Source: Suillus spraguei (lineage: Eukaryota > Basidiomycota > Agaricomycetes > Boletales > Suillaceae). From it: DNA of 64,000 bases. The stretch lies in the NCBI GenBank assembly GCA_016800925.1, contig JABCPU010000004.1, forward strand, positions 620,001 to 684,000. Reading direction: 5' to 3'. The translations under genes and the position numbers were made by a program. Of this stretch, positions 23,245-35,290 are shown in pieces. Each line of letters starts with the position of its first letter. Within the stretch, counting starts at the first letter, position 1. The notes below the pieces were generated by a model. The model made no database searches, was not told where the DNA came from, and was given only the letters and a program-made list of their open reading frames with translations.

Positions 23245-23348
23245 GGTGAGATGGCCGAGCGGTCTAAGGCGCCAGACTAAGGATCAGCTCATTGGATGAG
23301 CAAGTTATCTGGTCCTCCGGGGCGTGGGTTCGAATCCCACTCTCATCA
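23245..23348 (+). tRNA. tRNA-Leu (anticodon AAG) with a 24-base intron
   Basis: Acceptor stem GGTGAGA (23245-23251) pairs with TCTCATC (23341-23347), with one G-U pair. The A-box-like sequence TGGCCGAGCGGTCTAAGGC is typical of leucine tRNA. The anticodon AAG is at 23279-23281 in a stem CCAGA/TCTGG. A 24-base intron (23283-23306) sits one base 3' of the anticodon, the standard nuclear tRNA position. Variable arm and T arm (GTGGGTTCGAATCCCAC) follow. Discriminator base A at 23348. Confidence 0.93.
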
Positions 23349-23551
23349 ATACTTTTTCTGCATCTTGCGATGAATTTTTTGAGTGTGATAATCCCCGTCC
23401 TCTTCGACAATATTATATGATATACATGAAATTTACAAGAGGTACTGCAAAGGTATTCCTCAGAGTTGTGACGATCCTAATGATACACAGTGCAATTCGG
23501 AAACGAACGCAAGAAGTAGCCGATTAATTTCCAAAGTAACAGATAACTCAA

Positions 23552-24535
23552 TCAAGTCAAAGTTTCTGTGATACTAAAATGCACATGGTCCCCCTCGCCT
23601 AGGGTAAGCCTCACTGGCAGACGAGGATCAATGCGCACAGGAGCGCTCGAGCCAACGAAAAAGTCTCCGCGACTAAAATTCCTAGTGATGGCGGCTGCTT
23701 CTTCATCTGTGAGATTACGGGGCCGCTTGTTAGGCCGAAAGGTAGATGAAGATGCGCCAGTAAATGCGCCATTATAATCATAATATTGATGCTGGCTGAG
23801 AGTAGGTGCTCCGTGGACATATCCCAGGGGTGCTTGAGCAAATGTAGACACACCGGGAGCTAGGTGATTACAAGATCGTGAATAAGTAGACTACGTTTCA
23901 GCGGAATCAAATAATTACTTTGATGCGACTGATTTTGGTCGCTTTCAGGATCTGGATATGCGCATGTTGCGCCGATACCTCGTTTTAAGCAGCTCTAATA
24001 GGAGGTACGCGGCCAATATATCAAAGGACGATTTTGCTTGTTCGAGATCTGTACCAACCTGACACGGTAATACCTCGCTACAACGAGTTTTACCAGTATG
24101 ACATGCAGTACATGCTCGCCTTACTGAAGGGGCTTTTGCTAGACATTATATATATGCATATATGACATCGTTGACGATGATGGCGCGGAGCTCACCTTTA
24201 CGAGTTGCTGTGGAATCATTGACTGGCGATGGGCCATTGGAATTATGTTGTTGTTGTTGTTGTTGCTGTTGGGCGTCGGCAGCATGTTGATGGAGTTGAT
24301 GGAGTTGTTGTGCGTCCATGGCCGACGCCGCGTCATGCGCCGGTGTAGATGCCTCACTAAGAGCCGACATGGGTGTAGCGGAGCGGTAAGGTTCCGACGC
24401 TGTTCGGTGAAGCGGGAATATAAGTAATTCATCGGAGCGGATATGCCTATTTAATTGATATTTATTCATATTTGTACATCCGGTAGCTTCCGCCACACCG
24501 GCCAGGGCACGGCCGCATATCGGTAATTCATTCAT
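23552..24535 (-). CDS. Hypothetical protein, two-exon model
   Basis: No family recognised. The upstream exon encodes low-complexity sequence with SATPMSALSEASTPAHDAAS, a His/Gln-rich stretch and eight consecutive glutamines, ending NDSTATRK. A GT donor there and an AG near 23,862 join it in phase to the downstream exon. That exon runs GVSTFAQAPLGYVHGAPTLS, FRPNKRPRNLTDEEAAAITR, FFVGSSAPVRIDPRLPVRLT and ends SITETLT. The intron would be about 350 bases, long for this window, so an extra exon is possible. The start is uncertain: the upstream ATG at 24535 lies only 33 bases from the divergent bHLH start, so an internal ATG may be used. Confidence 0.4.
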
Positions 24536-24568
24536 TCCGGGTCGGTAACAGTTCTTGCCTGCACCACC

Positions 24569-25296
24569 ATGTCATCCCAATCACCGTCTCAGCCACTGCC
24601 CTTCTCCGATTTCGAGTATGTATTTGATCCTGCTCTCACAGGTTTATCACCTCCTCTCCTTCCGATCCCATCATCTGCAGACCTATTCTCTCCATCTGAA
24701 ACAACTGATCTACTAGGATTCTTGGATAACTTTAATTGGGATTTCGAAGCAGATCCCGCTTCACTGCGCCCTATCATATACCGCAAAGTGCGCGTGATCT
24801 GGATAATTCGGGAGAAATTGCATCGCCCAAACTCCCAGAGCAACCTGATATGCAATCAGATATATCCAATGCCAGACCTTCATCCTCATCATCCGCAGCT
24901 TCATCATCTCCCTCAAAACAAGACTCCACAGCCACAAAACGCAAGAAAGCTTCTGCAGCCTCGTGCAGGACGGGGAGAGCAAAAGTTCTCCTCTCAACTC
25001 CTCAGAAAAGACTCAATCATATCATGTCGGAGCAGAAGCGTCGTAACGCCATCCGTGAGGGATACGCCCAGTTGATATCCCTTCTTGCTCCAGCTGGTGC
25101 ACAGGCTATTGATATGCCTACTAGGGGTAGACCAAAGGGCAGCGGGAGCCGGGGGAAGGGTCATAGCAAAGGTAAGAGCGGAGTGCTCTTTCGAGCAGTC
25201 GAATATTGCCGGTGGTTGGAGGAAGGGAGGGATGCTTTGATGGATGAAGTACTTCGTCTAGAAGCTGCTGCAGGCATTGTCTACCCATCTCGGTAG
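24569..25296 (+). CDS. bHLH transcription factor (apparent one-base frameshift)
   Basis: Nuclear regulator. The N-terminal half is acidic and hydrophobic (PFSDFEYVFDPALTGL, LLGFLDNFNWDFEADP), like an activation region. A Ser-rich linker and basic stretch (SKQDSTATKRKKASAA) lead to the bHLH: KRLNHIMSEQKRRNAIREGY, with the E-x-x-R pattern that contacts CANNTG E-boxes, then AQLISLLAP, a Gly/Lys-rich loop, and helix 2 GVLFRAVEYCRWLEEGRDAL. Ends AAAGIVYPSR. Near 24,760 the frame changes between DPAS and APYHIPQSARDLDN. No short intron fits, though a GT at 24,619 joined to an AG at 24,749 would remove the acidic stretch. I favour a missing base. The loop between helices is long. Target genes unknown. 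Confidence 0.75.
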
Positions 25297-25841
25297 CGAT
25301 GGGCATTCAGTGCCTTGGTTAAGACAATTTTCTGAAACCATGGTGAGTAGTTCGGCCTCTATGGGTCCGGATCTCATTTGTCTTCTAGAATATAGGAGAT
25401 TGATTTCCCTCATCCCAGGGCTACGGAGCCCTAGCAGCTTTTTGTAAAGCATGTCTGTAATTCCCAAGTCTTCCAGGAGCTACAGCTACCTATAATGTAT
25501 GCTTTGTCGAAAGTTTCGACGTATACCGAGAATCTTATTGTATTTTTTCATAATTCTTATCATCCTTCTTGACGTACTGGCACATAAATAGACCCAGTTT
25601 CTCCTTCTTCAGGGACCGCATATTGAATTGCGAGACTACGATTTCCTCTGTTACTATCTGGCCCACTTCCCACCTGCAGGTCGACGCAATCAAACACTTC
25701 GAAAGTTCATGGTTTCAAAACATAACATATGCATCAAGCGTGTGTGTTCCGAAATTCGCCTTGATGGCAGAGAGCGTTCACAGGTGGTGCGTCGATTTTC
25801 TGAAGTGCGACAATATTGTCTTCGGGATATAATCTGACCGA
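25297..25841. other. 3' flank of the bHLH gene, no gene seen
   Basis: About 545 bases. Short open frames only, none with a recognisable family. Presumed 3' untranslated and terminator sequence, AT-rich around 25,540. Confidence 0.4.
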
Positions 25842-26095
25842 CTAATATTGTTTGGCTTTCCCTTTTGCGACCGGTTCGTCGATCTGAAGGGCGATGTCAC
25901 GGACAAAACTCTCAGTAACTGTTTCTGTTTGTCTTGGGCGATGTATTTAGGCAGATACGTATCAGGCAGTATCGCGTAATCTTCAAGCACTTGGAATATA
26001 TACATCAATGCATCTAGCATGTGACCTCCAGATGCATTGCAGCCAAGGTTGGAAGGAAGGGGACACCGCTTTCCGCACAAACGTGCATCTCGGAG
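25842..26095 (-). pseudogene. Possible gene 3' end or relic with coding-like sequence
   Basis: Reading on the minus strand gives HMLDALMYIFQVLEDYAILP and DTYLPKYIA. One base later in phase comes RQTETVTESFVRDIALQIDE followed by PVAKGKAKQY and a stop at 25842. Both halves look like real coding sequence, and the switch at about 25,930 needs a single missing base. I do not recognise the family. No convincing upstream exons were found in 26,096-26,544, so it may be the last exon of a decayed gene. Confidence 0.3.
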
Positions 26096-26544
26096 AGCCG
26101 GAGGAACGGAATGGGTTCGGGTTCACACCAGATCCGTTAAGGTTGAGGGTGGGGATCATGAAGAATTTATTAACTTACTCAAGGTCGGCCACGAGGTGCC
26201 GCGGCGTTCTACTTACATGTGACCTCGCGTGTTTGTGGTCTGTTGACAGCGGTGCTCCTCTCGCTAACCAGGTTTACTTGTCCATGCAGTTGTGTTTCGC
26301 GCAGCAGTAACAGTAAATCTCAGGCTTCAAGAGCTATCTTAAAAATAGCATGTGACGTATTTCTCATAAGTATTAAATCACTCCGCGCTTCACAGTATAC
26401 AAACATTGGTTGCCCCATTAACAAGTCTGTATGATACTACAAGTACACTGGAAAGAGTATTTCGGGGTTCTCAGAGCATCAACCTAGTACGAAGGCGTTG
26501 ACATAACCAACGGAACAAATAGTAGTCAGGTATTCAGAACTCCT
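26096..26544. other. Intergenic region, no gene resolved
   Basis: About 450 bases between the coding-like fragment and the malate synthase stop. Open frames are short and unconvincing. It could hold upstream exons of the fragment, but I could not link any. Confidence 0.3.
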
Positions 26545-28434
26545 TTATAGAACACTCCTGTGCCACTTGTCCTCAACACCATCGGCCATCGACAAGTACG
26601 GCATCAAGTCATTCGTCAAAAACTCACTTGGCCATTGTTGCCTGACTTGATCCATGAGATACTTCGTAGCGATTTTCAAGTGATCATCTTTGACGCTTGG
26701 AGCGATCTTCTGGACGCCGGGTGCTTGCTCTGCGATGATGCGGTCGACATACGGCGCGGTAATCTGCTCGCCAGTGTCAAGACGTGAACTGTACTTCACC
26801 CACTGCCAGAGCTGCACGCGTGCAATCTCAGCAGTAGCAGCATCCTCCATTAGGTAGCTGACAGGGATACAGCCATTGCCGCCGATCCAAGCTCCGCAGT
26901 AGGCGAGAGCCACAGAGACATTAGAACGAATGCCGTCCTCAGTAATCTTTCCGGGAACATTGTAGCTCAGCAAGTCCGCGGCAGCGACTTTTACGTCCTC
27001 GCGTCGGACATGATACTACAATTCATGATGATCAGCATTTTCACAGATACAAAAATATCGTAGATGCGAACCTGATTGGGACCCAGCATATTTTCGTCAA
27101 ACACCTTGCGAGCAATCTCGTTGATCAAGGGGTGCGCAATCCAAGTTCCATCATGACCAGCCGTGACCTCCCGAAGCTTGTCTGCTCGAACCTTCTCCAT
27201 TGCGACCTCGTTAGCTTTAGGATCATCTTTAATAGGAATTTGTGCAGACATGCCGCCCATAGCAGCAACCTTCCTCCTAAAATCACGTGTGAGCACTATG
27301 ATAACACACAAAAAATAGCCTCACCTATGGCAAGTTTGAATCAGAAGACGCACATACGCATCCATAAATGGCACGGTCATAGTAACGTCCTTCCTGTCAG
27401 GTAACACAGCACTTTTGTCAGCCCTGCGCTTCTTGATTGCACTAAATATGTAGTCCCATCTGACAATATACACGTGGGTGAGCAAACTGGCCATTCACAA
27501 CAAATCATGTATTTCCCTCACCTTCCACAATTGAGTCCGGCAGAGTGATTTCTGAGTTCGAAGAGAATTTCTTCCATGTGGAATGCTGCTGGAAGCGTCT
27601 CGATGAGGACGGTTGCCCTAATTGTGTTGTGAGGAATTCCGATGTAGGACTGTGAAAAGAGGAAGACGTCATTCCACAGACGGGCCTCGAGATAGTGCTC
27701 CATCTTGGGAAGATAGAAGTAAGGGCCTGAGCCACGCTTTATGAGTTCATGAGCATTAGTGTAGAAGTAGAGGCCAAAGTCGAAGAGAGACCCCGAGATA
27801 GGGGTGTTGTCGACAGTGACACGCGTTTCGTCCAAGTGCCAGCCCCTAGGTCTGCACGACATATAAACGACTAACAAGTCGGTATAAATATATCAAACGT
27901 ACCGGACAAGAAGCACAGCTGGGTTCGCCGATAGCTTATATTGCTTACTGCCAGATGTGAAGTCAATCTGTCGCTTAATTGCATCCCGCAGATTGACTTG
28001 ACCAATAATCATGTTTGCGAATGTAGGAGCACTAGAATCTGAAACATTCTATTAACGCAATCACCAGCCTCGTGAATGATCCCCGTACCTTCAAAGTCTG
28101 CCATGAAGGTTTTTGCACCACTGTTCAAAGCATTGATGACCATCTTCCGGTCAGGAGGACCAGTGATCTCAACGCGTCTGTCTTCGAGACCGGGTCCAGG
28201 TGGTGCACAGTGCCACGAAGGTTCAGCACGGATGTGGGCTGTTTCAGGAGAAAAGTCAAGAGGTACTCCTGAGTCAAACTTGCGCTGTGCATCATCGCGT
28301 GCGGCTAGGAGGCTATGTCTGGTAGACTCGAAGGTTCTATGGAGTGCAGCAAGAAACACAAGTGCACCATCGGTAAGGATTTCAGACTGAGCGTCCTGAG
28401 CGACCTTTGTGTGAACCTGAACACCTGCAACCAT
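26545..28434 (-). CDS. Malate synthase (glyoxylate cycle)
   Basis: Condenses glyoxylate with acetyl-CoA to malate, letting the fungus grow on C2 compounds and fatty acids. Start [20 protein letters not shown] in a good context. Blocks: [40 protein letters not shown] with [65 protein letters not shown], and the family signature [17 protein letters not shown]. Then [53 protein letters not shown] and [20 protein letters not shown]. Several short introns. The protein ends HRSVL, so the last tripeptide is SVL. This resembles a peroxisomal PTS1 but lacks the usual basic middle residue. Identification is firm. Confidence 0.93.
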
Positions 28435-29388
28435 GATTAATAGGGAGTGATAAGTAAAGAGCAAGTAGCGTACGTATTAAGTACTAGATCTCGGGACTCC
28501 GACGTAGTACCGACGCGATAGTGTTTCCGCGAGCATGTGTTATTTGACCCAATGATATTGACGGACCCAGATTGTTATTTTCGGGTGCCCATCGCATGCC
28601 CGTATTTCGGAAAATACGACATTGACCGAGTGTACTACGGTACTACCGAAGGAGTTGCATCCTCCCCGTTCCCGTTCCCGTTTCTCAATTTTGATCGACT
28701 GTCCTAACCGCATTGGCCGCGCTCCTGGTAGGCCTCGCATACGCACTGCTCATATACGTGAAATGCCCTCGTCGGTCTCGCGTTTCTGGATGAATCATGG
28801 TAAGGACCAGATGTAAACAGATAGAGAAGACTACTGTCACCTAGAGCGTCGTGCTGGCAGCAATTCGAGGGACGTAACTACGGTCTCGCGTTCGTATATT
28901 TCTGGCACACATACGTAAGAGAAATTAACCTCAAAAGCATGAACTTCGTTGGTTCACGTATTACTTGCAGGCTTATCTGACAACTTCGACAAATATGCAA
29001 TCACCCGCCTCCCGGAGAGCTACGGGTCAATTCGTGAGACTCGTACCAGTAATAGATATCCAGGTCTCAGGGGCCAGAGCTGACTTTGGAGATGTGACGC
29101 CACAATAGACGAGACGCTGAGCCGGTCCTGGGATTGGATCGAGAAGCACTGTAGCAATTAATAGCCGAACTATCTAATGAATCCATGATCAACCTAAAAT
29201 CTAGAACTCGATCCATAATGATACAGAATTGTATTGTGAATAGTCAGCTGGAACGAAGGGACGGCAGGGAGATAGGAACCCAGGAAGTTGATATGATATC
29301 CTAGCATGCAATATTGCTTCCGTAGAAGCTACAGCGAAATACACTAAAACGCGAAAACAAACAATTTAGTGAACAATATGGACAGAAA
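28435..29388. other. Intergenic region upstream of malate synthase
   Basis: About 950 bases between the malate synthase start and the FCP1 stop. It should contain the malate synthase promoter. A pyrimidine-rich run with repeated CCCGTT lies at 28,666-28,685. No gene, RNA or transposon was recognised. Confidence 0.4.
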
Positions 29389-32300
29389 TTATCCCCAGTC
29401 AACTTCCAATTCGTGGGCCAGCCAGTCGTCATCTTCATCGTCTCCATCGTCAGCATAATCATCGTCCTCAGCACCTTCCTCAAAACTCTTGACAGGTACG
29501 GATAGCAATGGTGATGGTTGACGGCTGTGATCTGAGAGCGACTCGGTATCTACCAACTCGTCAGCAGTAACAGCCTCTTTCAGTTTGGATGCTCCACTTC
29601 GACTTGCGGCTAGTTTCTTGCGCTTGGCAAGAGGAGAACGGAGGGCATCGCCCTGCCGGTCGCTAACCCCGTTAGTCCCGCCGTCCGATGGTGTGACACT
29701 TCGTAGCCTTTTGCGTTTCAGTCGAGGGGTGGTACTTGGACTACTGTAGGAAGGATGGAGTTAAATCGGTAATTTTTGGGGCGGGATTCGAACCTTAGTT
29801 GACTTGAAGTGTCATCAAGCATGGCATCGTCGTTGTCAGAAAACACACTTCTTGCACTACTCCTCTCACTATCTTCATCATCACTCTCGTTCATGGCAGC
29901 TTCAACTTCATCATTGATATCATTCCAATCGATATCGTGAAGTTCCAAGGACGCGCTCCCTGCTGGGGCAGGCTCCACGTCCCAGTCGTCTGCATCGGGC
30001 TCCGGATCTGAAGAAATCTGGTGTGGGTCGAGGATCGGGCTAGAACTGGGAGCGGCGGCTGACGGGTCATCCAGTAAATATGGAGTCTCATCTTGTCGAC
30101 GCCACAGTGCTATTGAGTCCGTGAACCAAGATAACCACACAATCTTGATTCCCCCTCGCTTTCGCGCGGCATCTACCTTGACTGTGCCATGCTATATAAC
30201 AGAAGACGTATGAGCTAGTATCGTATAAAAGATAGCGAGCGAGCGACCTTGGCGGCGACCACGTGGGTGATTCGACTGGATAACTCAGTGTAGCATTGTG
30301 CTCCAAACATGTGAGCAATTTTCCAGATCTCAGTTGTTTCGGGCTTTGTATCAAGAGGTATAACACTGGAAAATAATATATGTACCCCTTGCAGAGTATC
30401 CATGCGCATTTGCGGAATAATTCTCTGTGACGCAATTGATTGATATTACATGAGAAATATAAACCACTTACTGTCACGTCGTAGGCTTTAGACCGCGTCA
30501 GGGTGGGTCGTCGTTTCTTACCTCGGTCTTCTGGCGATCTGTTGTCATATGAGGTAAAGAAGCGACGATGGACTTCCCCAAGTAACTGTAATCATTTAAT
30601 TAATTCTGCACTCCACAACGTGTGAGATACATACATAGCCAACCCGTTGAAGCTCAGCATCGTCGTTCTTCAATAATGCCTTGCGTGGAACTTTCTCTGC
30701 CTGGGAGCTTTTCACTGCCTTCAAATCGCTCTTGGAATGATCGCGTGATGGAACCCCAGGTGGTGTAGCCGATCCAGTGCCATCAGACTCTAGCAGAGCT
30801 TCTTGCTTCTTGGCCAACGGACGCTCTTCGACTTGGGCTTCGAGCGCTATGGAATTTTGTGTTAGCATCGCCTTCGATTCCATCTCTGCTTTTTCGCGTT
30901 CTTCGGGTGTTGATGTTGGTAGTGACGGGGCTTCGGAGTCAGGAACAGGAGGTGAGGGCGGCTTGGCTAGTTGTTACAGTCAGCACGAACTTATCAAGAT
31001 CGTTCTAAAAAAAGACTCGCCAAGAGATGGAGATGGGACTGTGGGCGCGAGAGGTTCAATTTTAGGCAGGAAGGCAGAATTGATGTCTCCTATGCCAACG
31101 AAAAAATCGTCTTGAAAAAGAACATCAATGACGGGCTTTTAAGGCACGAAATAACAACAACGGTACGAACACGGGATAACTTTGATAAGGTTCGGACTCC
31201 ACTCCCAAACGTCTGCACGATCATCGATGATAACCACCATAGATGTATCACAGGGAAATAGACGTTGTAGACTCTTCTGCGTGAGACCTTGGATGATGTT
31301 GAGCTGCAGGATCACTACCAGATGAAGTTACTCACTCCCGCTTTCATCTCTACTGAGGATCCTTCCTCCAAATATTTTACCATCAGGGTCAATGGCAGCA
31401 CAAACCTCTTCTGCGTAGGCTCGAGTACCCATTGTATACACATGCATCTCATACTTTGTCGATATGTTTTGCAGAAATTCTTGGGTTCCAGGTCTTGTAG
31501 AAATGAGCCAGCCACTCATGATAACGGCGAGGTAAAAGCCCTACGCACCGAGGTTTGATATAATACATGCACCCTTCATTCTCGATTAGTTTCTGCTTTC
31601 CCTTTCCCTTTCCCTTGTGCCCGCCTCTTGGAACTGAAAGCATTCCAAATGATTCTGGACCCAAACGAAACTTTCGTACATCCTGCAAAGCTTCCCAGTT
31701 TGGATTACATTCGTCTTCAGCATCGGACGCTGTCCCGTCAGAGTCGTCGTCGTCGTCAGAAGTTCCGTCCTTTGGAGTAGTTGACCTCTTCTTGCTTTGT
31801 CTGGCTTCCCATGCCTCGCCTTCTCCAATCCACTCACCCACAGTCGGGTCAACCGTCGCATGCACTATGGTTTGGTCAAGATCGACAATGAGAGAGAGTT
31901 TTTTCGACTTGAGTAAGTGGTCTGCTGTTTCCTTCTCTATCCTCCGGGCCTCCTCCAAAGAAACCGTTGGACCAAAGGCAGAATGCGTCATTTGGATAGA
32001 TGCGCGCGATGCATCAGAGAATCCTGTATAATCAAATCTGAATATATGTCAGTGAAATTCATGCAACCTGGTGATATACGCACTCTGTCATATCCTTCCC
32101 GCACAACCCACATAGTCCCCCAATCTGAACTCCATGCTTGCATGGCTCCGTGATGCATATGATAGGCTTCTGCTTCGCCTTCTGGGCAGAGATGGAGTCG
32201 CCAAACTTGACCTTCCATGACTCGACAGTTCCTTCGATTGAGCAGTCCCATGTGCCAAACCGAGTTTCTGGCTTTGAGCCTGTTGCAGGAGATGAATATA

Positions 32301-32424
32301 AGAAAGAGTATGTCAATAGCCGGGTCCCGCGCTGCACAGTAGCACCTAGCTGGACATCGAGAGATGTGACCTTTATAGGATATGGTAGCGTCGGTGGCAA
32401 GAATATATCTGTCGGACTCGACAT
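29389..32424 (-). CDS. FCP1: RNA polymerase II CTD phosphatase FCP1
   Basis: Dephosphorylates the C-terminal repeats of RNA polymerase II so it can be recycled. N terminus MSSPTDIFLPPTLPYPIKVT with a biotinyl-like segment, then a short Cys-rich stretch (CGLCGKDMTECVYH). The catalytic FCP1/SCP domain has the DxDxT-type motif LIVDLDQTIVHATVD, an acidic insert, MYYIKPR, then YEMHVYTMGTRAYAEEVCAA, ILSRDESG and SMVVIIDDRADVWEW. A BRCT domain follows a linker: GVHILFSSVIPLDTKPETTE, HMFGAQCYTELSSRITHVVA and KIVWLSWFTDSIALWRRQDE. The acidic C terminus (DDDWLAHELEVDWG) matches the TFIIF-binding tail of the family. About ten exons. It shares a 175-base divergent promoter with the HIT-family gene. Identification is firm. 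Confidence 0.92.
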
Positions 32425-32599
32425 TTGGCTGTCAGAGAGCCGAGTGTAAAGTTGATGTCAAGTTAGACTTGAGCGATGACTTTGATGATGCACGGGACCT
32501 GGAGTGGGCGACTTTGTTGAACCGGGATTCCCTATCGGGTAACTTTGACCCTCCCGTCAAATAGGTTTTAAGTGACTGCCACAGTGACACTTGGTCCAG

Positions 32600-33255
32600 A
32601 TGTCGTCTCCGCTCTTGTTCTCCACAATCGAGGTCACTAGACAAGCGTTTTACAGGACATCGCTATCTTATGCTATAGTCAACCTCAAGCCAATTGTGCC
32701 AGGACGTGAGCTTAGTCCTTGCTACGATATTTTAATCCCAGGCTCATAAGCCAGACTTTTAGACGTGCTCGTAATCCCCAATCGACCCGTACCGCGCTTG
32801 ACGGATCTCACTACACCGGAATTAACGTCCCTCATCGCTTCTGTCCAAAATGTTGGCCGAGTGGTCGAGCGCGCGTACGGTGGTGACGCATTGACTGTGG
32901 CATGCCAGGTACAACCACTGGCAGACGAACATAGGACTCGATATTGATCTATATGGTCTAGGACGGAAAGGCTGCGGGGCAATCTATACCTCACGTCCAC
33001 TTCCATCTCATGCCTCGGAAATACCACGGGGACTACTTTTCGCACAGAATGGATGATATATATCCTGCACTAGAGCGGTCCGAAACGGACTTGCCCCGCG
33101 ACTTCCGAAATCTCAAAGTATCTAGCGTTAACCACCCATTTAAGGTCGATGCAGACGAGGACAGATTGCCGCGGACGCTGGAGGACATGGAACAGGAGGC
33201 GACCTGGCTGAGAGGCTTCTTTACAGAAGAATGTCATGATACTGACGCAGTGTGA
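32600..33255 (+). CDS. FHIT-type HIT-family dinucleoside polyphosphate hydrolase
   Basis: Hydrolyses diadenosine polyphosphates (Ap3A or Ap4A). About 180 residues in three exons. MSSPLLFSTIEVTRQAFYRT, SLSYAIVNLKPIVPG, then after a GT-AG intron HVLVIPNRPVPRLTDLTTPE, VQNVGRVVERAYGGDALTVA. After a second intron comes DGKAAGQSIPHVHFHLMPRK, which holds the catalytic HxHxH triad HVHFH. A tail follows with YHGDYFSHRMDDIYPALERS and DADEDRLPRTLEDMEQEATW. Domain order, the histidine triad and the Glu/Asp tail match the FHIT/HNT2 (APH1) branch. A 27-base in-frame stretch around 33,117-33,143 looks intron-like but is too short, so it was kept as coding. Convergent with the F-box gene, 90 bases apart. Confidence 0.88.
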
Positions 33256-33345
33256 TGCTACGCACTCATTTTTCCACTGGAAGGTTTAAAGACATTTCAC
33301 CTGCAACATACATAGAATTAAATTTAAGCGTCTGTCTATCATGGC

Positions 33346-35020
33346 CTAGATTGTATCATTCCAGACATTCCAAGCAACATTATGACCGCAACCCTCTACA
33401 TGCTTTCCTGAAGCGTCTGAACCTGCAAGGCACAATACAGGCGGGGTCAGACGCGTGCTGTCATCCTGTTTGGAGTAGAATGCATTCTCGCCCTCTATAG
33501 CTTCCAGACCGTCATATCCGCTACCGCTGACATCCGCGGTAATGCGCATCATCCGCATACCATTTTTCCAAGATCCGTGAAGCCTAGATTTAACGGCTGC
33601 AAGTTGCGCGAAACCTTCATCCCAGCCCTTCTCGAATTCCTCGCGAATGGTCTGATGTTGAACGTTGGTGATAAAGGGTGCTGATGTACACAGGGAGAGC
33701 AACGCCGGTGGCGATGGAATAATGCGTACTCTGGGAATAACTATTCCGGCGGGTACGTGAATGATATCTGGCTCTGATGCGGTAGGTTCCTCTCTGAGCG
33801 AGATAGTAGCCGTGGCAAGACCACGACGACCTGGTCTTATACGTCTTGTTGCAGGTGGTGGCATGACCGCTGGTACAGTGACAGTAGCTGCATTGTGCTG
33901 TAACCAAGTTTTCAACTCTTTTTCCCGTGCTTTCGCTCGCTTGACAGTCGCAGTTGCACATATCTTTCCGATGTTATTCCATTCCGTCACCTGTGATTGG
34001 TCCCGAGCAACGTTGCATCCATCGAGAATCAGATGTTGCAGATCATGAAATCGAGTGAGTATCTCCTCCATATCTGAGGCGATGATATTACATGTGGACA
34101 GGTCGAGAAGGCGTAATGCAGGGACAGATAACGAGAAGCTGCTTATGAATCGGGACACTTGACGACCTGGTATACGGAGGCGCAGGTGCGTCAATGAGTT
34201 GGTATATTCTGAGCGCAATAGGACAGATATTGGCTCGAGTTGAAAGAAGACAAGCGGTTGTGCAAAATGTTTCGCACTCGATATCAATGGTTCAGGAGGA
34301 TCCTGGACAATAGACAGAGTTGGCAACTTGTAGGAAGGCCAACGGGAAAGTGCAGTCAGGGTAGTATCGAAATAACTTCCCTGACAAGTACACGGTGAGC
34401 GAAAAGTATAATATTCACGCGAGGTGTTACCTTGAGAAATTGAAAATATGTAGCTTGCTTGACGCTTTATCATGCACGCGTGTCAGGAGGGATATAAAAA
34501 AAAGGAATTGGCAATTTGATACTCACTAGGGGCAGAAACGTAAAGAGAGAGAACGCAAGTCCTCTCTTGGCCCATGAAATATTTCCTCGAGATGTTCTGG
34601 AGCAAAATTTGGTCCTACGAAGAGAAGGAGAGAAGATATTCGAGGAAGGATACCCAGTAGATTGACGAGGACATCAGCATCAACAGTCCATGTCACGATA
34701 CCGAAGTCCTTGACCCAGTTTCTCTCATTGGTAGCATTGCGCAATCGTCTATACAATTGTACGATCTGCTGCGCATGCTTGAGGTGTATGCGTTCGAATA
34801 GATGATGGATAGGCACGGGGGATCTAGGTATCGCTCTTGTCAGGGCAAGGACGTCTTGCTGGACCGAGTCTGCTGGTAGGTGACTGATGATTGCACTATA
34901 CAGCTCTGCTGGAAGTCCATCCAACTGCATCACCGCGGAGGCTGGGGAAGACGAGCTAGCTATGCTAGCGGTACTAGTGGCAACGGCCGCCACAGAGTGT
35001 GAGACTTCGTGGGACATCAT
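33346..35020 (-). CDS. F-box/LRR-like protein
   Basis: Basidiomycete F-box-type protein, likely a substrate adaptor of an SCF ubiquitin ligase. Start MMSHEVSHSVAAVATSTASI, then an F-box-like helix set MQLDGLPAELYSAIISHLPA and DSVQQDVLALTRAIP, followed by HLFERIHLKHAQQIVQLYRR. Leucine-rich segments follow (LVNLLGILPRISSLLLFVGP, NSLTHLRLRIPGRQV, SVPALRLLDLSTCNIIASDM, FHDLQHLILDGCNVA). The C-terminal half is basic and disordered, with RRIRPGRRGLATA, then EEFEKGWDEGFAQLAAVKSR and a final Cys/His-rich stretch GKHVEGCGHNVAWN. A splice junction lies near 34,480-34,530. Many such genes are lineage-specific in mushrooms; substrate unknown. Confidence 0.65.
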
Positions 35021-35290
35021 GATGAACTGCCAGAGTTAAATTCAACCACAGAGAACGCAAAGAGTTCGCAGTATATATACCTAGTCAAGATTTATGAGTC
35101 GAGACTCGAGAGATCCTACAGGAATGTGATAAGTGGCATTAGTTCAAGTGCCGAACGAAGAGGAACTACTTATAACTAGTATACTGTATGGCAGTGTATG
35201 CTGGTTAGTGACACATAACGATAACAAAGGCGTCTGCGACGCCGTAGTTGAAAGGATAAACTAGTGTGTCAACGACGGTTGCCCAAAGTC

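Noticed and set aside
33117..33143. GT...AG stretch in the HIT gene that looks like an intron
   Set aside because: Only 27 bases and in frame; too short to be spliced, so kept as coding.
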